A DNA stretch of 64,000 bases from Blattamonas nauphoetae (Eukaryota > Preaxostyla > Oxymonadida), in NCBI GenBank assembly GCA_033064195.1, contig JARBJD010000202.1, forward strand, positions 62,001 to 126,000, given 5' to 3'. The position numbers were made by a program, and so were the translations under genes. Position 1 is the first letter of the stretch. Every line of letters begins with the position of its first letter. Below, piece after piece: positions 54,912 to 64,000 of the stretch. The notes below the pieces were generated by a model that was not told the origin of the DNA, ran no database searches, and saw only the letters and a program-made list of their open reading frames with translations.

Positions 54912-55634
54912 ATGAAGTTTAGATCAAACCACAGATTTCTGTTTTTCATTCCTGCCTTACTTTTTTCTCTCATGAATCTCAATTCTCTGTTAACCATGAT
55001 TTCATCGCCAGCTGTAGCGTTTCCAGTGATGCTTTCTTTGGCGTCATTTTTCGTGTTTATTGTGGTATCCATCTTCTCTTCTCATGCTGTTGTTAAGTGG
55101 TGCATTGAGGAATCAGAAAAGCCTTCGCTCGCAACTGAACTTCGAAGAAACGTTGGAGTGCCGCACGTTCAGACTCCTGGACCATCTGAGGCGCCAGAAA
55201 CGAAAGCACCGACCTCAACACAACAAGCGCCTCAAGTGTCACAATTAACAAGACCAACACTCGTCATCGAACAAATGATTGCACCAAAACAAGAAACCCA
55301 AGAACAGGCCAAATTAATGACGACGCCTCAAAATCCGGAAGAATCGATTCCTCATATTCCAATCCGTCACAGCGACAGTCTCTCACGCCTTGCTTCACTT
55401 GTGAAGAAAACGGAGGAAATGGAGAAAAATCCTCCATTGTTATGTCAGCGTCAACAAGAGCCGAATAAGGCTGTGGAGGACATCAAACCAACTCCGAATC
55501 AGCTCACACCCTCCCAGCCAATTTTGTTGATTGAGGGAGACACAATGGTCGGAAGAGATTCGGAGGATGCGGAACAACGAAGCAATACTTTTGGGGGAAT
55601 ACCCCTGACTGGGAAAGGATTTGTCGTCAACTGA
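54912..55634 (+). CDS. Two-span membrane protein with long cytosolic tail
   Basis: About 240 residues from ATG 54912 (MKFRSNHRFLFFIPALLFSL). Two hydrophobic spans lie near the N-terminus: FLFFIPALLFSLMNLNSLL and VMLSLASFFVFIVVSIFSS. The remaining 170 residues are polar and rich in Pro, Thr, Gln and Glu, with no recognised domain and a few short helical patches (SLSRLASLVKKTEEMEK). Family unknown. The tail could be a phosphorylated or scaffolding segment; that is a guess from composition. An upstream exon may exist. Confidence 0.55.
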   Translation: MKFRSNHRFLFFIPALLFSLMNLNSLLTMISSPAVAFPVMLSLASFFVFIVVSIFSSHAVVKWCIEESEKPSLATELRRNVGVPHVQTPGPSEAPETKAPTSTQQAPQVSQLTRPTLVIEQMIAPKQETQEQAKLMTTPQNPEESIPHIPIRHSDSLSRLASLVKKTEEMEKNPPLLCQRQQEPNKAVEDIKPTPNQLTPSQPILLIEGDTMVGRDSEDAEQRSNTFGGIPLTGKGFVVN

Positions 55635-56629
55635 ACCAATTTCGGGATTTTGTCTCTGAGGGAGGATGAGCTGCAGGAAACTTTATTTTTTTGTTTTTTC
55701 GGGTTCTTTTAGATTGAGTTGTGCTTTTACTGATCAAGAACCCTTATCTGAAGCCCTTTTCGCTTCAGAAGATGGTTTTTCATTTTTTTGACACAACTGT
55801 GTGGATATGACACTTTTCTGTTCAGTGATTGTTCTGTTGAATACTTGGGGACATGTTCGTGCTCACCCTTCCACCGCAGACTAGTTCACCAAGCACCAAC
55901 ACCTCGCATTGGTTTGGTTCTTCTCTCGCTCCATCCTTTCTCCCGTCGCTGCCAAAAAAGAAGTGTAATGAGTTCGTATTGTCAAGTAATGACGCTATCC
56001 ATCTCTTTTTCGTTGCACACGTTCTCTGATCTTATTTCGTCGGAGAGAACTCCTCGAGTGCAGATGGCTCGACGAAATCGGATCCAGAACATTTTGGTGG
56101 AGATATCATGATGAGAAAGGCATTTATGTCTAATTTTCTGTTTATTGTTAACTATTTGGTGTTCTTCATTTTTCCAGAGCTGAGACTGACATTCAATTTG
56201 AATGGGTTCCTTTTATTGCTGCCCGTGATTTTTCTTTGACTAATCAATGACATACTGTCATTTGCCTTGCTGTTTTATGATGATTCTGGAAGTTTCGGGA
56301 GATTTTGTCGAGCCGAAACTGATTAAAGTCATTGTTTTCCTCTCAAATTGACAGTCGCTTTTCTCCATGATTTTGTTGTTTTGACCCTGAATCTCTCCCT
56401 AAAAGGTACACAATCAATCTCCAATCCCCTTTAAAGCGATATCCATTTTTCACTTCTCACGAATACCCTCCTAACCTCATAAATTCGATTCGTGAAAAAA
56501 TGTGACTTATAAATAAGAATTGTGAGAAGTTAACAAAGACAAATTGTGGCCTCATGTGGATCAAAAAAAGGTGGAGATCAATCAAGACTGAAAGTGGATT
56601 TCGAGGAGCGGGTGAGATTGGTGTTGTCA
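55635..56629. other. Intergenic region, about 1 kb
   Basis: Between the two-span membrane gene (+) and the stop of the ARM-like-SPRY gene (-). The middle (55790-56110) has a run of open frames on the plus strand, including a 25-codon MTLFCSVIVLLNTWGHVRA that looks like a signal peptide but stops soon after. I cannot build a gene from it. From 56,110 to 56,550 the sequence is AT-rich with dense stops. No repeat or RNA gene seen. Confidence 0.35.
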
Positions 56630-57984
56630 TCATTCATCCATTCTGATTTCGGTTGTTCCTCCTGTCATTGTTGGTTCGGTCAGTTCTTCAACAGATTCAA
56701 TCTCAACATTATCGTATCGTCCATAGAGAATGATTGCGAATCGGAAGGGGAATGGAATGAGGGAGAAGAAAGTTGGTTGTGTCTGTCCATTCTGACTCAG
56801 CCGAAGTGTCCTTTTTCCATCTCGACCATCCGCCTCCAACACCACTCGCTGTCCAGCGGCTCCTGCTTTACAAGCTGATCCTGATGAAGATTTCTTTCCA
56901 TTCTGGCAAGTATCTCTCCATTGTTTATGCACATTCCATCCCGCTCCCCCCAACAGACTCGGGAAATAGCCTCCTCCCTTCACTTTCTCTGTCTGTGAAG
57001 AAGCGACAATGCCAACTGCAGTCCATTTTGAGAATCGTCGGAAAGTGAAAGTGAATCGAGCAACAACTTTTCCACACGAGAACGAGAGAAGAGTTGTGCA
57101 TTCACCTTCAAAGTGAGAGAAGACAGAGCCAGTAAGCGAAGAACCATCTGGTGTGAACCATTCGATCGCTGCTGCTCCGCTTCTGCTTCTCACAACTTGC
57201 TCTTCAGCAGTCTCAACTTGTTGTCCAACCATTCGCTGTTCTGTTCCCATCCTTCCCTCTTCACGATCGCCCTTCCTGGTTTGCTGAGCAGTTCGCAACA
57301 TTGCCTCCAATTCTTCGATCTTCCTCTTCAGTTCATTCTGTGTCTTCGCAGCCTCTTCCTTCTCCCTCTGTCTTGCGGTTCGTTCTGCGTTCAGATGATC
57401 TCGCTGCTGAACACTTCGGTCCTTTTCGTTGGCAAGTGCTGCTTGATCTTGCTTCAGTTGATTTCGAAGCTGAGTATTTTGACTTTGCTCCTGCTTCAGT
57501 TGATCTTGGAGTGGTTTCATGCCTTTTATGAGTTCTGCCACTTTCGCTTCGGTCTCTCTTGATTTCATCTCAATCAGTTTCCATCCTGCATCTGTCGTGT
57601 TGATCAGACATCGCAGAATCGACGATTCCACAAGTTGTTTGCTTGTCAGTCGGGATCCACAATCCTCAACACACAATAAACAAAGAAAATGAGGGAAAAA
57701 CCGGTGATGGCCTGACTGGGTGAGGAAATGAGAATCACAATGTACTGTGCGAAGTTGAGACAAAATTCATCAGTGAACGAAGTAGAGCTGTTGAGAAAAG
57801 AATCTGCCGATTCTTCTCCAATCGGATGAATAGATTCGAGAAACTTCACGACCTTTCCTTCAAAAGAGACAACAAGAGCAGGCTGGAACCTCAAAGAGGC
57901 AATGAGAGCCCGAAAGACAATGCCTTTTTCTTCTTCAGTATAAAGCTTTTCTTCGCTCCAATTTATGAAAGGAAAGCAATCCAT
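56630..57984 (-). CDS. ARM-like - coiled coil - SPRY-like family protein
   Basis: Start ATG 57984 (MDCFPFINWSEEKLYTEEEK). This N-terminus, followed by FRALIASLRFQPALVVSFEG and KVVKFLESIHP, is the hallmark of a very large ARM-like family I know from Blattamonas. An intron near 57,670-57,700 separates it from a second helical segment (QLVESSILRCLINTTDAGWK), then a long coiled coil (LKQEQSQNTQLRNQLKQDQA). The C-terminal 170 residues are beta-rich with FSKWTAVGIVAS, GGYFPSLLGGAGW and RVVLEADGRDGKRTLRLSQN, which fit a SPRY/B30.2-type sandwich. SPRY domains bind protein partners. Role unknown. The exact splice between the two helical parts is not settled. Confidence 0.7.
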
Positions 57985-58164
57985 TGAACATGCTACATGA
58001 TAGGAGGACATATTTGAGCACGATGGACGTGAGGATCGGACCATTCGGGATGATCCAACCGTAATAAGATCCTTTTCAGATGAGATGCCAAAATCACTTG
58101 ACCATCGTCATCGCAGTGCTTTCTGCAATGATCATTTCCGGTCCATTGTTCAATTCTGTCCATA
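57985..58164. promoter_or_regulatory. Divergent spacer, 180 bp
   Basis: Between the starts of the ARM-like-SPRY gene (minus, 57984) and the HRD1-like E3 gene (plus, 58165). It contains short frames on both strands that I treat as shadows. Promoter role inferred from layout. Confidence 0.35.
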
Positions 58165-59854
58165 ATGGAGATCTCCTTCTGTTGTTGGAGGAGAAAACAA
58201 AAAGTCGATTCGGAGCTGTCGTTTGTCGCTTTTTTTGCATATACTCTCCAGACTTCAATCTTCTGTCTTTTGGTGCTTGGAATTTTCTGTGCATTATTCC
58301 TCCATCCCCTGAATAGTCCCGATGACACAGTAGAAGCGTTGAAAGTGTGATTTAATTACTTTAAAGTGATCCATAGGCCTTCGGGAAATCCATTTTGTCT
58401 GTCATCAATGTCAATCCCCCGGCAACACACGTCTTTTTTATGACTATCTCCATTGAAAAGATTCTTGAGCTCATCACTTTCCTCTTCTGCTTATACGTCA
58501 ACTCGGGACTCGATGCCCTTATTCTTTCAGTGAGATATTCATCCACCATCCACATCCCTGGATTGATCCGATTTATACTCTCCGCAATCATCACAAGTTC
58601 AATTGGCCTTTTCTATCTCAACCCACTCAATTTACCTGTCTTCATAGAATTTCCTAGAACCGATGGTTATTCTGAATACATGGGAGCAACAATGGAAACA
58701 CAATTTGCACTAAATATAATGTATACATGCCTTGCGAAGGTCAGTGAACTCCTCGCAGCCTTCCTCACGAGACTTTCACAAAAGAACTATGAAAATGTTG
58801 CATTTGTGCATTTTTCGAGATATTTCGCGCGTGAGCATCGCTTTTTCACGAAGCTGCCACTTTGGAAGAAGATACTCGCTGCGATCCCAACCGCCATCGT
58901 CCATTGTGCGGCTGATCTCCTTGTCGGCCTTCTCATTGGCTTCTTCTCCATTCTCCGGCTCTTTTCGCATAAACTTTCACCTCTGTTCCTCTCATCCATT
59001 GTTCTAATCATTTTCCTCCTCCGTTTCATCGACACCTTCATACCTCTCTACTACGACCCCCAATTCGAATGGAAAAACCTCATCCACCCACTTCTGCCAA
59101 TTTTCGCATCATTCTTCAACGATGACATCAATGATGCGGTCGTAAGCGAAGCAGTTGACCAGCTCTCTCTTGCCTGGAGTTCTCTCTTCATAATTGTGTC
59201 TGCTGTCGGCTGGGGTGTCTCAAGACAGTGTGGATCCTGCTGGAGGGAATCATAAACCTGAAATGGGTGAAGATGAAGACGCTGAGCGTGGAGGAGATGA
59301 GGGAGCTGAACGACGACATGTGCTCGATCTGCAGAACGAGTGTGTGGGAGGGCTTCGAAGATGAGCGAGACGAGTGGCCGAAAGAGGAGGCTGGTGACGA
59401 AGACATTGCGGGAGAGAACTCGACAGACCCAACCAATCTGGCCGAACACGCCGAGGCTGAACAAGAACAGGACAACAGTGACGATGTGCATCTCCGACAA
59501 CAATTTGAAGATGGAAGGGAAGAACCAGGGACACAACAGCAAAATGAAACTGGGACTCGGATAGAGAACGACCCGAACGAGCTCGCACAACGTCTCCAGA
59601 TGAGCAATTTTCATGTTTGGGATGAGCAGCTGGATCAGCCAGCGAATGAGATTCCACCGCATCTTCTGTCTGCCCCGTCCTCCTTTCTTGGTCTCTTCCC
59701 GTCGGTCCATCGGCGATTCGTGCGTTCTCTTCTCGTTCCGACATTCACACTGCCATCCCAAACGCCGTGTGGGCACACGTTTCACAAGGAGTGTCTGGAT
59801 GACTGGCTGGTTTCCCAATCAACCTGTCCATTTTGTTGCCAGTATATCTCGTGA
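58165..59854 (+). CDS. HRD1/AMFR-like membrane RING E3 ligase with split RING
   Basis: Three exons with introns at about 58348-58379 and 59194-59222; about 540 residues from ATG 58165 (MEISFCCWRRKQKVDSELSF). Six or so hydrophobic spans fill the first 350 residues (TSIFCLLVLGIFCALFLHPL, ILELITFLFCLYVNSGLDAL, FLSSIVLIIFLLRFIDTFIP), as in HRD1-type ER-associated degradation ligases. The last exon has DDMCSICR, giving the first two zinc cysteines. About 145 residues later PCGHTFHKECLDDWL and CPFC supply the rest of a RING-H2. The inserted segment is acidic and Gln-rich, with one hydrophobic patch near its end; no GT-AG intron can remove it, because it has no usable acceptor before the CGH motif. 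E3 activity is inferred. Confidence 0.78.
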
Positions 59855-60662
59855 AATGCTTTCCTCGCACGTCATTTCGGTCTCGATGCTTGAGTCGAAT
59901 TCAGCTTACAGCTCGCCTTGTGCCTGCATTCACTCCCTCGCGCTCAACACCACTCGAACTCACAGTCATCACACACCTTTCATCTTTTAGGAATGCCATT
60001 TCTCACTGGATGTTGGCCATCACAGTTTGACATCATTTCCACATTTCCTCCTGTCTTTTCATCATCTCGTCTCTTTTCCTTCTCTCCTCGTCGAAATTCT
60101 TCCTCTTCTCTTTTCGTTTCGTCGACATCGCCGCTAAATATCATTTGGGACTCCTAGAATGAGCCCAACTTATTATATCCTCTTTCGCCAAAAGGCCTTG
60201 TTCTTCGTTTCCTCAATTTCAAATCTGTTTGTTCATGAATCTCGATTCTTGTACTCTTCATCATCTTGGTCCTTCGTTTCTTTGATCAATTCTATTGCTC
60301 TAACCTCCGATTACGTCATACTTTCACCAAAGGGCCTTCTGTTGGCTCAGATGAGCGAAATTCCTGTCAAGGAACGATGATTGGTGCGTAGTTGTCCATG
60401 GAAAAGTCTTATTCTGCGAGAAATTTCTCGAGCTCCTCACCAACAATCTCGGTGGCACAAAACCGTTTTCTCCATAAAAGCGTTGGATCTCAACCCGAAA
60501 AACATCGGAGTGGTTTTTTTCGAAACTAGACTTGATGTTCGGTACTACTAAAGACGTAAAGCATGAAATGAGATCACCACAATACTGAAATGAACGCGTG
60601 GGAGAGTGATTTTGTGTGAAGTAAGAAAATGGGATGTCTCGTGAAGGATAGGGGCCTCATCT
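59855..60662. other. Intergenic region, about 0.8 kb
   Basis: Convergent spacer between the HRD1-like gene (+) and the alpha/beta hydrolase (-). The part 59,980-60,144 is pyrimidine-rich on the plus strand and open on the minus strand for 54 codons (MIFSGDVDETKREEEEFRRG, charged), a possible very small gene that I cannot confirm. A 73-codon plus frame at 60159-60380 (MSPTYYILFRQKALFFVSSI) is unrecognised. The rest is AT-rich. Confidence 0.3.
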
Positions 60663-61868
60663 TCATGTTATCTTCTGTTCGTGAGGAGAGAGGTTGTATT
60701 GCAGGAATTTGAAGATATGTTCTTCGTCAAACTTGCGTTTTGAGCTGAACGGATAAAACTGGCCCAGATGACCCCCACTTGGTGTCTGAAGGAGAGCAAG
60801 ATTCTCGTTCTGCGAGATCTCACGGAATGGAGTTGCAATTGGTGTTGAGGCAGGGTCGTTCCCCGAAGAGATGAAGAGTGTCGGAACGTCAATCCCGTTG
60901 AGATACAGCGACGCAGAGCAGTCAGCATAGGCATCCCGGAGTGACTTGTATCCGAAGACATCGGTGGAGAGGTACTGGTTGAAGTCATCAGTGGTCGGAT
61001 TGGCAATCTGTTTGTATGTTTCGTAGTCCTTGTGGTATTTCAATTGTTCCTCGTTCTTCTTGAAGTATGTGTGGCAATTCTTCCCGATTGATTGGGCCTG
61101 CTTCTCTGTGCAGGATTGAGTGGTGATAATATAGTCAAATGGACATCCGGTCATCGCCCCAAAAACAATCGAACTCGGACGAGCATCATGATCCGATATG
61201 TGTTTTGGGGGAGCGAGCTGTTTGTGGCAGCTTTTGAATTCTCCAAGGTATTTGGCCAGTTGATTTCCGCCCATCGAGAAGCCGACAAGGGCAATCTCCG
61301 ACTTCGGAAAGCGCTTCGAGATTTCTTTCAAAGCTATATGGATATCTTCTGTTGCACCGCCATTGTAGGTTCGGGGTGTTGTTATTTTGGCGCCAGCACA
61401 GCCTCGATAGATGTAACAGACAGGGCGATATCCAAACTCCTTCAATGCTCTCAAACCAAAATGTTGCACAAATGCTTCTCCACTTCCTCCATTGACGCCA
61501 TGACATATGAAGATAATTGGACTTGTATCTTTGATTTCGATGCCTCGGTCTTCGAACCAATCAATCGCGAACTGTCCTCCATCCGCACCAATAAGGAACT
61601 CTCTGCGAGGCTTGCAAGCTATTTTGTTGAGCTGAAAGGCCGCAATTGTGTTTAATTGATTGTTAAGTCCAAGAAGAAAGTGCGGAAAGTAGAAAAGATA
61701 ATCTTTTGTGTTTCCGAGGTAAGCGAGTGGTTTGTGTTCCTTCCCACAAACTTTTACGGATCCACCCAAGGATATCCACCTAATGAGCCAGATTACCAAA
61801 ATAAGGAGAAGAGTATTCCAGAGAAATCTGACAGTGATCATTTCACAACCTAATAATGGGCTGACCAT
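60663..61868 (-). CDS. Alpha/beta hydrolase, ABHD1/3 (YheT-like) family
   Basis: A 401-residue intronless enzyme. A membrane anchor (FLWNTLLLILVIWLIRW) lies near the N-terminus; translation may begin at Met1 or at Met10 (MITVRFLWN). The hydrolase core has FICHGVNGGSGEAFVQHFG, then the nucleophile elbow GFSMGGNQLAKYLGE with Ser, a FISSGNDPASTP acid turn with Asp, and TPSGGHLGQF with the catalytic His. All three triad residues are present. The order and motifs fit the ABHD1/2/3/15 and YheT group, which act on lipid or acyl esters at membranes. Substrate unknown. A copy of the 17.45-kb element's terminus lies 20 bp upstream of the start. Confidence 0.88.
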   Translation of the reverse strand: MVSPLLGCEMITVRFLWNTLLLILVIWLIRWISLGGSVKVCGKEHKPLAYLGNTKDYLFYFPHFLLGLNNQLNTIAAFQLNKIACKPRREFLIGADGGQFAIDWFEDRGIEIKDTSPIIFICHGVNGGSGEAFVQHFGLRALKEFGYRPVCYIYRGCAGAKITTPRTYNGGATEDIHIALKEISKRFPKSEIALVGFSMGGNQLAKYLGEFKSCHKQLAPPKHISDHDARPSSIVFGAMTGCPFDYIITTQSCTEKQAQSIGKNCHTYFKKNEEQLKYHKDYETYKQIANPTTDDFNQYLSTDVFGYKSLRDAYADCSASLYLNGIDVPTLFISSGNDPASTPIATPFREISQNENLALLQTPSGGHLGQFYPFSSKRKFDEEHIFKFLQYNLSPHEQKIT

Positions 61869-61885
61869 CCAAGATCAGAATGCTT

Positions 61886-61930
61886 CAGTCATTCCGGCTT
61901 CCGGTACTTGGGTCTCAAATAAATTTAGGG
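61886..61930 (+). repeat. Solitary terminus related to the 380-bp element
   Basis: From 61888, GTCATTCCGGCTTCCGGTAC and the following TTGGGTCT match the terminal repeat at 17454-17481 in 26 of 28 positions. I see no partner end nearby in inverted order, so this looks like a solo or deleted copy. Confidence 0.55.
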
Positions 61931-62048
61931 CACGAGTGGACTTTCTGGGCCAAAGATGATTGAGGTGTGTTGTAACTTTATTGTTCAACTTGGCTATTCT
62001 CTCGTAATAAATTGTCGGATATTGATGTGAACACGTTTTATTTTTGAC

Positions 62049-62827
62049 ATGTTACAATCCCACCCACCTCCCATCGAAATCCCACTTTTTTCTGGAAATC
62101 CCACAAAAACCACAGATATGTTGATACTGGTTCAGCGGTCCCTGATAAAAAGGACCTTCCAAAACGGTCGTTTTCACGAGTATTTTTGTTCTCTTTTTCA
62201 ATTCATTCTTTCGAAAGTGTCCTTCACCGACAAATTATCACAGGTTTGTTCTCTTTTACGATTTATCTTTTCATAAAACACATTTGTGAACAAGATATTC
62301 AAACTCATCGTTCATCAAATCAGGAAGAAATGACACCCCCGAACAACGACACTATGTCCCAATATCTCCAATCAACATCTTAACTGTGGCAGTTCGTGTT
62401 GATCCTATCCTTTTTTCATAACCAGCCGGGATCAATTGTTTCTGACTGACACCTTTTATCTTTCTGTCCGATTTACTTTTTATCAATAATTGTCTAGATC
62501 AGTAATAGGAGACTTCTGTCTACAGCACATCCTCAACTTGATAAGAATCGTACGCAAGACGAACTGGATCCCTGGTCCACTGAAGGCAGAACTGGCTTTG
62601 AAGTGGATCTTGGTGCTCAGTGGGACCATGAGTTCGATATATCCAGCGAAAACCCCAACATTCGTTCATTTTTATCCGAGCCGTCCGTTCAAGATGCACC
62701 TGTCGCTGATGAGCCTACCGCCACGGGGAGTCTTCTCAAAGTCGGAATCAATCCTTTGAGCACAAAAATGGGAGTGACAGAGGACACTCCTACAGTAGTT
62801 ATAGAAGCGAAATGGGAACCCGATTGA
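62049..62827 (+). CDS. Small four-exon hypothetical protein
   Basis: Not recognised. Exons 62049-62179, 62218-62243 (26 nt), 62324-62391 and 62498-62827, with introns of 38, 80 and 106 nt; all junctions are GT-AG and phases agree. The protein is about 185 residues: MLQSHPPPIEIPLFSGNPTK, then RTFQNGRFHDVLHRQIITGR and RNDTPEQRHYVPISPIN across three exons, then an acidic C-terminal half (ELDPWSTEGRTGFEVDLGAQ, ending VVIEAKWEPD). No membrane span. The restored frame reads smoothly across a 26-nt microexon, which supports the model. Function unknown. Confidence 0.6.
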
Positions 62828-63583
62828 AAAAATCGTTGAAAACCAAAACTAAAAGTCAAGTCCGATTGACCATTTTTGAATCTTGTATTAAAAGGAATTT
62901 ATGACATTTTGATGACATCAATATTTGGCCTAAATTCTAAAAATATGTCCAATATTTTGACCTCGTGAAAAGTGTCATTTTTGAAGCAAATTTTGACAAC
63001 ATTCGAAAAAATGTTGGCGCTTTTTTGGTGTTTTTCCCTTTTTGACCACAAATCAAGTGAAACCAAAGTGAGAACCATTTCGAAAAATTCTGCAAACAAT
63101 TCTAAAATCTCGGGGACACTGTCGGTCGTTGATCAAGACAATCCTGATCAAAATCGGTTGAGAATTCGTCGAACTGTGTACCGAACTTTGGTCCCAAAAG
63201 TGACGAAAAAGTTGATGTTCGAATTTCGCCACTATGAACGCCTTTATGTCTCAAATTGTGCTCAAACACGTAGGCATGGGCAGCGGTCGGTCCGACTGCT
63301 CGTCGACCGACCGACTGCTTTTTTTGGCGATCGTACCCATTTCCAGCTAAATCGATGATGAAGTCGCTGAGAACGTTTTTTTCACTCTTTTCTTCAATTT
63401 CCTTTATTTCTGATTGAATTGTTGTTGAAAGATACTGGACTGAAACAGAACAAACACTAATGAAAGAGAGTGGAGTGAACTGTGACACTGGCCGCATTAT
63501 CTCACTCTTTTCTTCTCGTTCGTCCTTCTCTTTCTCTTCTTCCCTCTCCCCTCCCATTCCAGTTCGACACAATCAGAGTCCCT
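62828..63583. other. Unassigned region with a GC-rich hairpin
   Basis: AT-rich stretch with frames of 100-150 codons on both strands, none convincing. At 63284-63292 and 63305-63313 there is a perfect 9-bp inverted repeat (CGGTCGGTC / GACCGACCG) around a 12-nt loop, closely followed by seven T residues. The part from 63,360 may belong to the minus-strand gene at the window end. Confidence 0.3.
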
Positions 63584-64000
63584 TCATCGCTGCTGATCAG
63601 GCAAGCGATGTGCAGAAGACAGACGAGCACAGAAAAACAAAGTGGCGAGTGTCAGAGATGACGAACTGCCATGTTTCATGTCGGACACAACGTCGGGTGG
63701 TTGGGTCAGAAACACAGTTGCCATGCCCGCTGATGAGGACGAAATCAAGACATTGTGTTCGAGTTGAGAAGTGAAGTTGAACGATGTGTCGTCCACGACG
63801 AGGATTGTTCCGGCGTGATCCGCAGCGAGACGGGCACACCAACATCGAGTGAGTAGCAGGGCGACGAGTGCGATTCGCACGGTCCAAAAGTGGAGCCTTC
63901 TCCGCACCAACAATCTGCGAACGTCGCGTCAACTGCAAAGTCCCACTCGTTCTGCGTTGGAGTGAGGGAAACGAGACAGCAGCTGCTATCGCCTCCAGAC
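63584..64000 (-). CDS. Unrecognised gene fragment at the window edge
   Basis: Minus-strand coding looks likely. From the window end one frame reads SGGDSSCCLVSLTPTQNEWD and continues CWCGEGSTFGPC and SLDVGVPVSLRITPEQ before a stop near 63,720. A second frame from 63,913 to 63,584 is open too (VVDDTSFNFTSQLEHNVLIS, TVFLTQPPDVVSDMKH). An intron between them is probable but I could not fix it. The short beta-strand patterns vaguely recall calpain C2-like repeats, which I would not rely on. The 5' part lies outside the window. Confidence 0.3.

Noticed and set aside
1-64000. CRISPR arrays, bacterial operons, virus-like elements
   Set aside because: No spaced direct repeats, ribosome-binding sites, polymerase, integrase or capsid frames seen; genes have spliceosomal introns.

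Overview
The window is compact eukaryotic nuclear DNA: about 30 genes on both strands, gaps often under 300 bp, and many short GT-AG introns (commonly 24-110 nt). The standard stop codons are used, and I found no tRNA or rRNA gene. The best fit is an anaerobic metamonad, specifically an oxymonad close to Blattamonas nauphoetae. This rests on an ARM-like family whose N-terminus reads MDCxxFxNWSEEKL, on a 67-residue bacterial-type 2[4Fe-4S] ferredoxin, on a beta-helix-like surface protein with C-terminal membrane spans, and on the absence of recognisable mitochondrial proteins. The identification is from remembered protein families, not from a search.

Layout. 1-2.1 kb: 3' part of an importin-beta. 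2.35-4.28 kb: pseudokinase fused to two ubiquitin-like folds and a C-terminal ubiquitin. 4.5-9.6 kb (-): large coiled-coil protein. 9.7-12.1 kb (-): DHHC palmitoyltransferase and a small hypothetical protein whose frames overlap by four bases. 12.2-15.5 kb: NEK-like kinase. 15.8-17.3 kb: Nudix hydrolase and a secreted or membrane ubiquitin-like protein. 17.45-17.83 kb: 380-bp element with 32-bp inverted ends. 17.9-23.8 kb: LRR-PP2C phosphatase. 24.1-27.9 kb (-): tubulin cofactor A and a coiled-coil protein. 28.1-31.1 kb: ferredoxin, GOT1, a small unknown and a divergent actin-related gene. 31.7-34.4 kb: surface protein and a divergently transcribed ARM-like gene, followed by a 333-bp mariner-type MITE at 34.48-34.81 kb. 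34.9-43.0 kb: ARM-like gene, large HEAT-repeat protein and choline-transporter-like protein. 43.3-45.5 kb: UNC93-like MFS protein. 45.7-50.3 kb: an active-looking protein kinase fused to a ubiquitin-specific protease, a coiled coil and a tail anchor. 50.6-53.3 kb (-): hypothetical protein and an F-box protein with membrane spans. 53.5-58.0 kb: two more ARM-like family members (one with an in-frame TGA, one with a SPRY-like end) and a two-span membrane protein. 58.2-59.9 kb: HRD1-like membrane E3 whose RING is split by a long insert. 60.7-62.8 kb: alpha/beta hydrolase and a small unknown. The window ends inside an unrecognised minus-strand gene.

Ubiquitin signalling recurs: ubiquitin fused to a pseudokinase, a kinase fused to a deubiquitinase, a membrane RING E3, an F-box membrane protein and a ubiquitin-like protein with a signal-type leader. 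The two kinase fusions are the most unusual findings. There is no operon logic here, so their proximity may be chance. Exon joins were made by hand from phase and splice-site agreement and should be read as models.
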